Assembly: GCA_964385045.1 (NCBI GenBank) | Contig: CAYLNM010000018.1 | Coordinates: forward strand, 1 to 49,138 | Origin: CAYLNM01 sp964385045 | Lineage (GTDB): Bacteria > Planctomycetota > Phycisphaerae > Phycisphaerales > SM1A02 | Length of the DNA stretch: 49,138 nucleotides | Direction of reading: 5' to 3' | In this document: one piece after another, positions 18,146 to 25,543 of the stretch | How the letters are laid out: every line of letters begins with the position of its first letter | How positions within the stretch are numbered: position 1 is the first letter of the stretch | Position numbers and translations under genes: made by a program | The notes under the pieces: model-generated | The model's input: only the letters and a program-made list of their open reading frames with translations | Databases searched by the model: none | What the model was told of the DNA's origin: nothing

Positions 18146-19135
18146 TCAGTGGTCCCGGTCGACGATCCGCCGCGCGAGCACCGTGAGCAGCTCCGTCGCC
18201 GGGCCCGCCGGAACTCGTTCGATCGCGCCGAGGGCCCGCTCCACGTGCCCGCGGGCCCGCCGGGCCGCGGCGTCGATCGCGCCGTGCTCGGCGAGGATCG
18301 CGGCCAGCGCCCGGTGCTCCCCCCGCTCCACCAGCTCGAGGGTGCGGGCCCGCGTGCTCGCGTCGCGGTCGGCGAGGTGCAGGATCAGCGGAAGGGTGAG
18401 CTTGCCCTTCTCCAGGTCGCGGCCGGCCGACTTGCCGATCACCGCGGTCTCGCCGGTGAGGTCGAGGATGTCGTCCTGCACCTGGAAGGCGACCCCGAGC
18501 TCCACCCCCGCCTCGTGCAGGGCGCCGGCCACCGCCTCGTCCGCCCCCGCCATCCGCGCTCCGAGCCGGCAGCACTCGGCGATCAGCGACGCGGTCTTGC
18601 GGCGGATGATCTCGAGGTACGTCGCCTCGTCCAGCCCGCGGTCCCCCCGGTGATGCAGCTGCAGGAGCTCGCCGGCGCAGAGCGTGTTGGTGACGCGGCC
18701 GAGGGCCAGGTTCACCGCCGGATCCCCGATCCGCGAGCACAGGTGGAAGGCGTTGGAGATGAGGTAGTCGCCCAGCATCACCGCCGCCTCGTTGCCCCAG
18801 AGGCTGTTGATGGTGCTGCCGCGCCGGCGGACCTCCGCCTCGTCGAGCACGTCGTCGTGCACGAGGGTCGCCATGTGGATCATCTCGACCGTGGCCGCGA
18901 GCAGCCGGTGCGGCTCGCCGAGCGACTCGCCCGCGTCGCCCGCGGCCGCCGCACCCGAGAGCAGCACCAGCGTCGGGCGAAGCATCTTGCCGCGAAAGCG
19001 GCCCACGTGCTCGCAGAGCTCGTTGACGGCGGTGAGGTCGCTCGCGAGCTGCCGGTCGAAGGCGTCGGCGACGAGGGCGAGCTCGGACTCGACGCGGCGG
19101 CCGAGATCGGGCTGGATGGCGGCGAGGTCGAGCAC
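18146..19135 (-). CDS. Polyprenyl diphosphate synthase (trans-isoprenyl, long chain)
   Basis: 329 aa from GTG 19135. Both aspartate-rich motifs of trans-prenyltransferases are present: first D-D-V-L-D (94-98) in L-V-H-D-D-V-L-D-E-A-x-x-R-R-G and second D-D-I-L-D (221-225), with the G-K-M-L-R-P segment (49-53) that binds isopentenyl diphosphate. Length and sequence fit octaprenyl/solanesyl-type synthases that make the side chain of respiratory quinones. Chain length cannot be read with certainty; small residues upstream of the first motif (A-T) suggest a long product. The GTG has only a weak upstream GGATCC as binding site, and the frame stays open upstream without family similarity. Monocistronic by appearance. 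Confidence 0.92.
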   Translation of the reverse strand: MLDLAAIQPDLGRRVESELALVADAFDRQLASDLTAVNELCEHVGRFRGKMLRPTLVLLSGAAAAGDAGESLGEPHRLLAATVEMIHMATLVHDDVLDEAEVRRRGSTINSLWGNEAAVMLGDYLISNAFHLCSRIGDPAVNLALGRVTNTLCAGELLQLHHRGDRGLDEATYLEIIRRKTASLIAECCRLGARMAGADEAVAGALHEAGVELGVAFQVQDDILDLTGETAVIGKSAGRDLEKGKLTLPLILHLADRDASTRARTLELVERGEHRALAAILAEHGAIDAAARRARGHVERALGAIERVPAGPATELLTVLARRIVDRDH

Positions 19136-19612
19136 CGTGGGATCCGGCGGGAGTCGGGGGTCGCGAGGCCGCGGGCGGGGGTCGGGGCGGGAGCATGGCC
19201 GCGGCCGGCGGCCCGGTGGGTCGGCGGGGTGGTCGGCCCGGGGCGGCGATGCCGCGACGTGCCGGGGCCGATCGTACGCCGGACGAGCCGGGGTGGTCGG
19301 GGCCCGGCACGCCGGGTCGGCGGTGCCGAGTCGCGATCGTCCGGCGTGCCGACGCCGACGCCGACGCCGAGGCCGCGGCACCGCGGGCCGCCGTGACGGG
19401 TCGCGATCGTCCGCCCCGGTGTCGCCGGTGCGCGACGGGCGACGGCCGACGCGCCGCGGCCCACGGCCGCCGGGCCGGTCGGCCGGGACCGGCGGGGGCG
19501 GCCGGCGGGTTCCCCGGGCGACGCACGGGGTCGCGACGCGGGCACCGGGATGCCGCACCCGGCAGTACACTCCCGCGACGGCGACGGATCCGCCGCAGGG
19601 GAGACCACGGAC
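19136..19612. other. Divergent intergenic region with direct repeats
   Basis: 477 bp between the prenyl synthase and methyltransferase genes. A 14-base direct repeat GTCGCGATCGTCCG occurs at 19330-19343 and 19400-19413, 70 bp apart, each containing CGATCG. A short GACGCC tandem run lies at about 19351-19369. TACACT at 19566-19571 is a -10 candidate for the plus-strand gene. No protein is supported here. Confidence 0.5.
19566..19571 (+). promoter_or_regulatory. Predicted -10 element of the methyltransferase/rsmJ operon
   Basis: TACACT, 41 nt between its end and the GTG start. The same hexamer occurs upstream of tRNA-Ala and the alphaCTD gene. I find no convincing -35. Confidence 0.35.
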
Positions 19613-20497
19613 GTGGCCAGCAGCACCATGAGCACCGGTTCGGCCCGGGCCCGCGCCCGCGCGAAGAACAAGAAGAAGAAGCAGCGGAAGCCCGCCGCCT
19701 CGAAGTACACCGCCGCCACCGCGGACAAGTACGTCCTGTACGAGAAGGCGGTGCAGGAGCCCGAGGCGGAGATCGACCTCATCCACCAGATGTGGTCGGA
19801 ACAGCACACGCGGCCCTGCCGCTCGATCCGCGAGGACTTCTGCGGCACGAGCCAGGTCGCGATGGAGTGGGTGAAGGCCGACCCCGCCAACACCGCGGTG
19901 TGCGTCGACCTCGACGCCGAGGTCGTGGCCTGGGCCGAGGCCCGTGCGGCGGAGCGGCTCGACGAGGACCAGCGGTCCCGGATCAGCTGGCGGCTCGAGG
20001 ACGTCCGCACCACCGCGCCCGGCACCGTCGACAGCGTGATGGCGATGAACTTCTCGTACTACCTCTTCGAGACCCGCTCGGAGATGCGGCGGTACTTCCG
20101 CAACGTGTACGAGGGGCTCGTCGACGACGGCCTCTTCCTGCTCGACGCGTACGGCGGCAGCGAGGCGTTCGCGGAGATCGAGGAGCCCCGCGAGCTCGAC
20201 GGCTTCACCTACGTGTGGGAGCAGGCGAGCTACGACCCGATCAGCGGGCACGCCCAGAACTACATCCACTTCGAGTTCCCCGACGGGACGCGGATGGACA
20301 AGGCCTTCGCGTATGCGTGGCGGCTGTGGACGCTCCCGGAGATCCGCGAGCTGCTGGCCGAGGCGGGCTTCCGCGAGGTCGTGATCTACTGGGAGGGGAC
20401 CGACGAGGAGTCCGGCGAGGGCAACGGCGAGTTCGCCGTGGCCGAGGTCGGCGAGGCGTGCGAGGGCTGGGTCGCGTACCTCGTGGCGAAGAAGTGA
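19613..20497 (+). CDS. Class I SAM-dependent methyltransferase
   Basis: 294 aa from GTG 19613. A basic N-terminal tail (Arg/Ala then a K-N-K-K-K-K-Q-R-K run at about 19-27) suggests contact with nucleic acid or ribosome. Motif I is the unusual E-D-F-C-G-T-S-Q form followed by an acidic strand end (V-C-V-D-L-D), and later strands end in M-A-M-N-F-S-Y-Y. The fold is class I methyltransferase; the substrate cannot be read. GGGGAG nine bases before the GTG supports this start, with an ATG at 19628 as alternative. Its stop overlaps the rsmJ start (GTGA), so the two are probably translated together, which makes a role in rRNA or ribosome modification worth considering. Confidence 0.82.
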   Translation: MASSTMSTGSARARARAKNKKKKQRKPAASKYTAATADKYVLYEKAVQEPEAEIDLIHQMWSEQHTRPCRSIREDFCGTSQVAMEWVKADPANTAVCVDLDAEVVAWAEARAAERLDEDQRSRISWRLEDVRTTAPGTVDSVMAMNFSYYLFETRSEMRRYFRNVYEGLVDDGLFLLDAYGGSEAFAEIEEPRELDGFTYVWEQASYDPISGHAQNYIHFEFPDGTRMDKAFAYAWRLWTLPEIRELLAEAGFREVVIYWEGTDEESGEGNGEFAVAEVGEACEGWVAYLVAKK

Positions 20498-21453
20498 CGT
20501 CCGGGGCGCCTGGCGCCCCGGGGACCGCCGATGGGGGATCGGACGGCGACGACGCGACCGGTGAGCGGCCGCTCCTCGCGATCGTGATCGAGACAGCCAA
20601 GGAGGCGCGGGTGGCCGAGGGCCGGCGCCTCGCCGACGCGCTCGGCGTGCCGGTGATGCACAGTCGCGCGCTCACCCGCGGCGACGTCACCGCGGACACC
20701 TACCTCGTGGTGACGAAGGAGGCCCTCGAGCTGGCGCCGGCCCAGCGCGGCCGCTCGCGGCCGGGCCGCGGAGAGCTGGCCTACCGCGCCCGCGGCGTGC
20801 GCGTCGACCTCGGCGGCCTCGATCCGCGCACCGGGCCCGGCGGGCTCTCCCGCAAGCAGCCGATCGCGCGGGCGGTCGGGCGCGAGTCGCACCTCGTGCT
20901 CGACGGCACCGGGGGCCTCGGGCAGGATGCACGGCTGCTGGCGGCGATCGGGCACGAGGTCCTCGCGACCGAGCGGTCGCCGGTGCTCCACGCGCTGCTG
21001 GCGGACGGGCTCCGCCGGGCCGAGGAGGACCCGGAGGTGCGGGCGCTGCTCGGGGGGCGGCTGCGGCTGTGGCCCGAGCCGGCCGACGTGCGCTCGGTGC
21101 TCGACGCGCTGGCCGAGCAGGGCGAGCCCGAGCCCGACGCGGCGTACCTCGATCCGATGTTCCCGCCGCGGCGCAAGTCATCGGCCCTCGCCCGCAAGTC
21201 GGTGCGGATGATCCGGGCCGTGGTGGGGGCGGACGAGGACGCGGCGGAGGTGCTGGCCGACGTGCGGGCCCGCGTCCGGCGGGTCGTCCTCAAGCGGCCG
21301 CCGGACGCGGATCCGGTGGCGGACGACGCGGTGCACGTGATCGAGACGAAGATGGCGCGGTACGACGTGTACGTCGATCCGACGCGGCCGGCGCCGGACC
21401 GCCGGGGGCCGAACGACGGGAGCGACGACCGCAGCGACGACGGGGACGAATGA
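20494..21453 (+). CDS. rsmJ: 16S rRNA (guanine1516-N2)-methyltransferase RsmJ
   Basis: 319 aa from GTG 20494. RsmJ features are in order: V-R-V-D-L-G-G then G-G-L-S-R-K-Q-P-I-A-R-A-V-G (106-129, matching the G-G-G-R-G-x-x-x-A-K-A-V-G region), SAM motif L-D-G-T-G-G-L-G-Q-D-A (136-146), Y-L-D-P-M-F-P (218-224), and the V-L-K-R-P strand followed by the R-Y-D-V-Y motif. The enzyme methylates G1516 of 16S rRNA in E. coli. The N-terminal 27 residues are a low-complexity addition, and the C-terminal 20 are Asp/Ser/Arg-rich. It overlaps the preceding methyltransferase by four bases. RsmJ is best known from gammaproteobacteria, so its presence here is notable. Confidence 0.88.
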   Translation: MTSGAPGAPGTADGGSDGDDATGERPLLAIVIETAKEARVAEGRRLADALGVPVMHSRALTRGDVTADTYLVVTKEALELAPAQRGRSRPGRGELAYRARGVRVDLGGLDPRTGPGGLSRKQPIARAVGRESHLVLDGTGGLGQDARLLAAIGHEVLATERSPVLHALLADGLRRAEEDPEVRALLGGRLRLWPEPADVRSVLDALAEQGEPEPDAAYLDPMFPPRRKSSALARKSVRMIRAVVGADEDAAEVLADVRARVRRVVLKRPPDADPVADDAVHVIETKMARYDVYVDPTRPAPDRRGPNDGSDDRSDDGDE

Positions 21454-21470
21454 TCCACGGCGGCGCCGCG

Positions 21471-21530
21471 GGTCGCCGCGGGGTGCCGCGGGGTGCCGCG
21501 GGGTGCCGCGGGGTGCCGCGGGGTGCCGCC
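21471..21530. repeat. 10-bp tandem repeat (GGGTGCCGCG)
   Basis: Five copies fill 21481-21530 (the last ends in C instead of G), preceded by one diverged copy at 21471-21480. It lies between rsmJ and the next gene, upstream of that gene's ribosome binding site. Confidence 0.9.
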
Positions 21531-21626
21531 TGGTGGGAGGCAGGTCGTCGCGGACCGCCGGAGTGCCGGCGCCCGCGTGCACGGTGGTGGCGAACAGGCG
21601 CCCGCGACGGGCGGAAGGGAGCGGCG

Positions 21627-22481
21627 ATGGGACGGACGGGAGATGGATCGGCGCGGGTGACGGCGCTGGGCACCGGCTCGGCGGTGGGGCTGCCGCCCCG
21701 CGGGAACGCCTCGCTGCTGCTCGAGCTCGGCGGAACGCCGATCCTCGTCGACGCGCCGGGCGACGTCCCGCACCGCCTGATGGCGGCGGCGGTCGATCCG
21801 CTCGACCTCGCGGCGATGGTGCTGACGCACCACCACGAGGACCACTGGGGCGGTCTGCCGGGCCTGCTGCTCCACCGCATGGTGCGGCGGCGGTTCGGCG
21901 TCGCGCTTCGGCTGGGGGAGTCCGCAGGAGACGATGGACCGCCGCTGCCGATCCTCGCTCCGCCCGCCGCGGCCGCGTTCCTCGGGCGGCTGCTGGCGCT
22001 CACGGACCGCACGGCGCTCGCCGCGGTCGAGCCGTTCGCCGAGGATGACGGCCGCGGGGCGCGTCCGGTCGGCGAGGCCGGCTGGACCTTCGAGCCGATC
22101 GCGGGCGAGCACGGCGAGATGCCGGTGTCGGGATTCGTCGTCCGCCGTCTCGCCGGCGGTCCGGTGATCGCCTACTCGTCGGACTCGGAGCCGACCGAGC
22201 GGTTCCTCACCGCCGCGGCGGGGGCCGACCTGCTCGTCCACGAGTGCCAGCAGGCCGCGGCGGCCCCGCCCGGCCACGCCGATGCCGAGTCGCTGGCGGC
22301 GATGATTCGTCGCCTCGAGACCGCCGGGGTCGCGCCGCCCCGCCGCCTCGCGACCATGCACGTCGCCGCCTGGCCCGAGGACGAGGACGAGCGGATCCGC
22401 CGCACCCTCGACCGCGAGCTCCCCTCGTCGGTGGAGGTCATCGTGCCGGAGGACGGCGCGGTGCTGCTCGACGTGGCGTGA
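21627..22481 (+). CDS. Metallo-beta-lactamase-fold hydrolase (RNase Z/ElaC-like)
   Basis: 284 aa. The fold starts with V-T-A-L-G-T-G-S-A-V-G-L-P-P-R-G-N-A-S, typical of RNase Z-like proteins, and carries the metal motif H-H-H-E-D-H (68-73). A later S-S-D-S-E strand and a T-M-H-V-A-A C-terminal histidine complete the expected metal sites. Compared with true RNase Z it is short and lacks a clear flexible arm, so the substrate is open. The start is well supported by GGAAGGGAG five bases before ATG. The preceding 170 bp include a 10-bp tandem repeat. It is a second member of this superfamily in the window but not a close duplicate of the first. Confidence 0.85.
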   Translation: MGRTGDGSARVTALGTGSAVGLPPRGNASLLLELGGTPILVDAPGDVPHRLMAAAVDPLDLAAMVLTHHHEDHWGGLPGLLLHRMVRRRFGVALRLGESAGDDGPPLPILAPPAAAAFLGRLLALTDRTALAAVEPFAEDDGRGARPVGEAGWTFEPIAGEHGEMPVSGFVVRRLAGGPVIAYSSDSEPTERFLTAAAGADLLVHECQQAAAAPPGHADAESLAAMIRRLETAGVAPPRRLATMHVAAWPEDEDERIRRTLDRELPSSVEVIVPEDGAVLLDVA

Positions 22482-22566
22482 GGTCGAGGCCCCTCGGGAC
22501 GCTTCGGATGCGACGTGTCCCCCCGCCGGCAGCGCCCTCGCCGCCGGCCGCCGGCCGCCGGTGTCC

Positions 22567-22608
22567 CGGGAGCCGGGAGCCGGGAGTCGGGAGTCGGGAG
22601 CCGGGAGC
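22567..22608. repeat. 7-bp tandem repeat (CGGGAGC/T)
   Basis: Six copies, of which copies three and four end in T. It lies in the 257-bp gap between the hydrolase and lipoprotein genes. Unit length is not a multiple of three and no gene crosses it. Confidence 0.9.
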
Positions 22609-22702
22609 CAGCAGGCCGGCGCGGCGGGACGGGCCCCGGGCCGGGGCGGGCCGCGGGACGGGTCTGATCGGGCAGGGGTGGGGCGCCCGCGCTCCGTGCC
22701 GC

Positions 22703-22708
22703 TAGGCT
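22703..22708 (+). promoter_or_regulatory. Predicted -10 element of the coiled-coil lipoprotein gene
   Basis: TAGGCT in an extended context (GC before it), 30 nt between its end and the ATG, with GGAG at 22727-22730 as ribosome binding site. No clear -35. Confidence 0.35.
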
Positions 22709-22738
22709 GCGGCCCGTCCCGTCCCCGGAGCCCCGTCC

Positions 22739-23191
22739 ATGACCTGCTTCTCGAATCGCACGCGTCGCCGGCTCGCGGTCACCGGCATGCTCCTCGCCGT
22801 CCCGCTCATGCCCGGCTGCATCGTCGGCGAGATCCGCGACGAGCTCGTCCGCGTCAACGACAGCCTCGACCGTGTCGACACCCGCCTCGGCGAGGTCGAC
22901 GAGCGGCTCACCTCGATCGACGCGGACCTGACGTCGATCGATCGCGAGCTGTCGGCCATCACGCCGCAGCTCGAGCCGCTGCCGAACCTCGAGCGGCTGC
23001 AGACCCTCGGCTCGATCGCCACCTCGCTGCAGAAGATCGATCAGCACCTCGCGGCCCTGCGCCGCACGATCTCCAGCATCGACAGCGCGGTGCCGTTCCT
23101 CCGCTTCAGCGACGACGAGGACAAGGAGGCGGACGCGGCGCCCGCCGAGGATCCGCCCCCGCAGGATCCGCCGCCTGCGTCGCGCGGCTGA
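22739..23191 (+). CDS. Small coiled-coil lipoprotein
   Basis: 150 aa. A basic N-terminus and hydrophobic stretch end in the lipobox L-M-P-G-C with Cys27, so a lipid-anchored protein of the envelope is expected. Residues about 30-105 are heptad-patterned (repeats of the form L-x-x-V/I-D-x-x-L, including D-R-V-D-T-R-L and S-I-D-R-E-L), which predicts a coiled coil reminiscent of Lpp-like or tape-measure-like lipoproteins. The tail is acidic and Pro-rich. GGAG lies eight bases before the ATG and a -10-like TAGGCT upstream. No enzyme motif; function unknown. The acidic Pro-rich tail is unlikely to be structured. Confidence 0.82.
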   Translation: MTCFSNRTRRRLAVTGMLLAVPLMPGCIVGEIRDELVRVNDSLDRVDTRLGEVDERLTSIDADLTSIDRELSAITPQLEPLPNLERLQTLGSIATSLQKIDQHLAALRRTISSIDSAVPFLRFSDDEDKEADAAPAEDPPPQDPPPASRG

Positions 23192-23313
23192 GCCGGACGC
23201 CGGGGTGGTGGGCGGGGGCCCGACCCGCCGACTGCCCGGGCGCGGCGACGTCCCGCCCCCGAACGACGCCGGCCGCGGCCCCCGTCTCGGGATCCGCGGC
23301 CGGCGGTGCGCCA

Positions 23314-23386
23314 TGGAGCGTATCGGGCTCGAACCGACAACCTCCGCCTTGCAAAGGCGGCGCTCTCCCAATTGAGCTAACGCCCC
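23314..23386 (-). tRNA. tRNA-Ala (anticodon UGC)
   Basis: A complete 73-nt cloverleaf on the minus strand. The acceptor GGGGCGT pairs with ACGCTCC and includes the G3-U70 wobble that identifies alanine tRNAs. D stem GCTC/GAGC, anticodon stem CCGCC/GGCGG with loop TTTGCAA (anticodon TGC), variable loop of five, and T arm GTCGG-TTCGAGC-CCGAT all form. The discriminator is A73 and CCA is not encoded. It lies 34 bp downstream of the SH3-like gene on the same strand. Confidence 0.97.
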
Positions 23387-23397
23387 GGTCGGTTCGA

Positions 23398-23403
23398 GTG
23401 TAG
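23398..23403 (-). promoter_or_regulatory. Predicted -10 element of tRNA-Ala
   Basis: TACACT (minus strand) ends 11 nt before the tRNA 5' end, the spacing expected for a promoter with a short leader. It is embedded in a small palindrome CGAGTG-TAG-CACTCG at 23395-23409. The -35 would fall on the stop codon of the SH3-like gene and is poor. Confidence 0.35.
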
Positions 23404-23420
23404 CACTCGTCGCCGCCGGA

Positions 23421-25151
23421 TCATCCCGCGTCCGCGTCGCCGGCCGCGTCACCCGGCTCGGCCACGTCGATCCGGACCGGCCGCACCGCGGTGACGTCGA
23501 TCACGTCGAGCTGCAGGCCGGGGTCGTAGGTCCGTTCGCCGACGAGGCCGACGATCTCGCCCACGTGGCTCCCGAGCGCCAGCGACTCCGGACCGCGGAC
23601 GTACGCGAGGGTGCGGCTCGACTCGAGGGCCTCGAGCCGGAGCAGCTGCGGGAGGCGGCGGCCATCGAAGATCCGCGAGCCCGCGAGGCGGCCCACGGCG
23701 TTGAAGCCGAGCTCGACCTGGATGGTGCGGGCGGCGTTCGCGAGGGCGGCGTCGGTGTCCGACACCTCGCGGCGAAGGGCCTCGATCCGCTCCTGCTGCG
23801 CCTGCAGCCGGGCCCAGAGCTCGAGCTGGCGGGCCCGCGTGGTCGCGAACGCCGCGAGGTCCGCGTCCTCCGTGGACCGGTCGGTGGCGAACGCCCGGTA
23901 GAGGCGGGCGAGGGGCAGCACCTCGGCCCGGCGGGCATCCTCCCGCTGCAGGAGGTCGAAGGCCTGCTCGAGCGCCTCGAGCCGCTCGGCCGGCGGCAGC
24001 TCGGCCACCGCCTCGGAGCCCGAGGGCTCGCCGGTCTGGGAGGCGTCGGAGGCCCCAGCGTCGGCGCCCTCGCCCTCACCCTCGCCTTCCGCGGCATCCG
24101 CCGCGGCATCCGCCGGGTCGGCTTCGGTGTCGCCGGATGCGTCGCCCCGATCGGCCGTCGCCGGATCGTCACCGGCGGGTCCGCGGTCGCGGCCCATCTC
24201 GATGGTGCCCGCGTCGGACTCCTCGACTGCGGCGTCCCGGCCGGCCCCGGCGTTCGTCGCCGCATCCCCGAGGTCCAGGCGCCGCTCGGGCACCGCCACC
24301 GGGGTGGCCGGCTCGTCGGCGTCGCCGGTCGCCGCGTTCGAGGGATCGTCGTCAGCGCCGGCGAGCCGCTCGGCCTCCGCGGCCGCCGCGGCCGCCGCGG
24401 CCGCCGCCGCCTCGGCCTCGGCCTGGGCCGCTCGCTCCGCCGCGAGGCGGGCCTGCTCGCGGGCCTCGGCCTCGGTCCGCCGGGCGGCCAGCCACGCCGC
24501 GGGGTCGGCCTCCCACGCGAGGTAGTCCGCGGCCTCCTCGGCCGAGGCGGGCTCGAGGGCGGCCGTCGGCACGAACGCCCGGGCGTCGTCGGGAAGGGCC
24601 ACGCGGTGGAACGTCACGCCCTCGGCGTCGATCGGTCCGCCGATCACCGGCACCTCGGTCCCGGGGCCCAGCCGGCGGATGGTGCGCCAGCTGCGGCCGA
24701 GATTCTCGTCCGAGACGTTGGGGTAGAAGAGCATCAGGTCGTCGCGGACCACGCCGGTGCGGACGCGGCGGCCGGTGGGCTCGGTCCGCTCGGGGCCGAC
24801 GACCTCGAAGTGGCCCGTCTCGCCGTCCCGCACCCGCAGCAGGGCGAAGCCGGCGGCGAACCGCGGGCCCTCGGTCCGGATGACCGCGTACGAGCCCCGC
24901 TCCTGCAGCACCTCGACGACGTCGCCCGCGGCGAGCTCGAGGAAGTGGTAGTAGCTGCGGTCCGGGCCCGACCGGACCATCGCGGGCTCGGTGAGCCGCA
25001 TGAAGGTGCGGTCGGGGGCCTCGGCCGCCTGGCGGGCGAACGCCGTCGCGGTCAGCGGCGGGAGGGCCGCGGGCGCAACGATCGCGCCCGCGAGGGCGAC
25101 GGGCACGAGCGAGACGAGCGGGCGGAAGGTCGGGCGGCGGCGGGTGGTCAT
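23421..25151 (-). CDS. Secreted SH3-like protein with Ala-rich helical region
   Basis: 576 aa. A basic N-terminus plus hydrophobic stretch ending in A-T-A-F-A near residue 39 is a Sec signal peptide. Two bacterial SH3-like segments follow (about 48-95 with V-R-S-G-P-D-R-S-Y-Y, and about 115-190), as found in cell-wall-associated proteins. Next comes an Ala/Glu helix (about 200-250, encoded by GCC-rich runs), an acidic low-complexity linker (about 255-375), a helical region with a coiled coil (about 380-460), and a C-terminal beta-rich domain that resembles an OB-like or SH3-like fold. No catalytic residues are visible. A start at 25181 is possible, but 25151 fits the signal peptide better. 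Probably periplasmic or envelope-associated. Confidence 0.75.
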   Translation of the reverse strand: MTTRRRPTFRPLVSLVPVALAGAIVAPAALPPLTATAFARQAAEAPDRTFMRLTEPAMVRSGPDRSYYHFLELAAGDVVEVLQERGSYAVIRTEGPRFAAGFALLRVRDGETGHFEVVGPERTEPTGRRVRTGVVRDDLMLFYPNVSDENLGRSWRTIRRLGPGTEVPVIGGPIDAEGVTFHRVALPDDARAFVPTAALEPASAEEAADYLAWEADPAAWLAARRTEAEAREQARLAAERAAQAEAEAAAAAAAAAAAEAERLAGADDDPSNAATGDADEPATPVAVPERRLDLGDAATNAGAGRDAAVEESDAGTIEMGRDRGPAGDDPATADRGDASGDTEADPADAAADAAEGEGEGEGADAGASDASQTGEPSGSEAVAELPPAERLEALEQAFDLLQREDARRAEVLPLARLYRAFATDRSTEDADLAAFATTRARQLELWARLQAQQERIEALRREVSDTDAALANAARTIQVELGFNAVGRLAGSRIFDGRRLPQLLRLEALESSRTLAYVRGPESLALGSHVGEIVGLVGERTYDPGLQLDVIDVTAVRPVRIDVAEPGDAAGDADAG

Positions 25152-25543
25152 CGGATCGGTCCCATCCGTGGCGCCGGGCATCCGGGCGGGGAGGTCCCGG
25201 CCGTCGCCGGGAGGCGGGCCGGGGCGCCGTCCGCCGCACGCGATCGGACGCGGCGCGGTTCCGGGGTCGCGGCGGGCGTGCCGCCGCGGAAGCGACGGCC
25301 GTGTCGCTCCACTCCGCAGCATATCCGCGGTGCGCGCGGCATCGAGGGGGGGCCCGCGCCGTTGCCGCGCCCCGCCGCGCGGCATGCGCACCGCGGGGCC
25401 CCGGAGCGTCGTCGCCGCCTCCGGCACGATCGCCGGTGCGGTGGACAGACTGTCGCGGTCCTGGCGCCGGGATGTCGCGGGCGGCCCCCGCGCCGCCGGC
25501 CCCTCGGTGGCCGGTCCCGTGGGGTCGACGTACCCTCCTCGCC
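25152..25543. other. Divergent intergenic region, SH3-like / TolC-like
   Basis: 392 bp with no supported gene. TACCCT at 25531-25536 is a -10 candidate only 7 nt before the TolC-like ATG. On the minus strand I find no clear promoter for the SH3-like gene. Confidence 0.4.
25531..25536 (+). promoter_or_regulatory. Predicted -10 element giving a leaderless TolC-like mRNA
   Basis: TACCCT ends 7 nt before the ATG at 25544. No Shine-Dalgarno sequence lies between them, so transcription would start at or next to the start codon. Confidence 0.35.

Noticed and set aside
19195..20493. Upstream part of the frame that contains rsmJ
   Set aside because: Similarity to RsmJ begins after the GTG at 20494; the upstream part is antisense or out-of-frame to the methyltransferase gene.
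21481..21530. CRISPR array
   Set aside because: The 10-bp units have no spacers between them and no cas gene is near; it is a simple tandem repeat. No other candidate array was seen in the window.
23106..23452. Short peptides and an ORF end across the tRNA, including an L-G-E-R-R-L-C-K type stretch
   Set aside because: This is the familiar spurious translation over a tRNA-Ala gene; the cloverleaf is complete.
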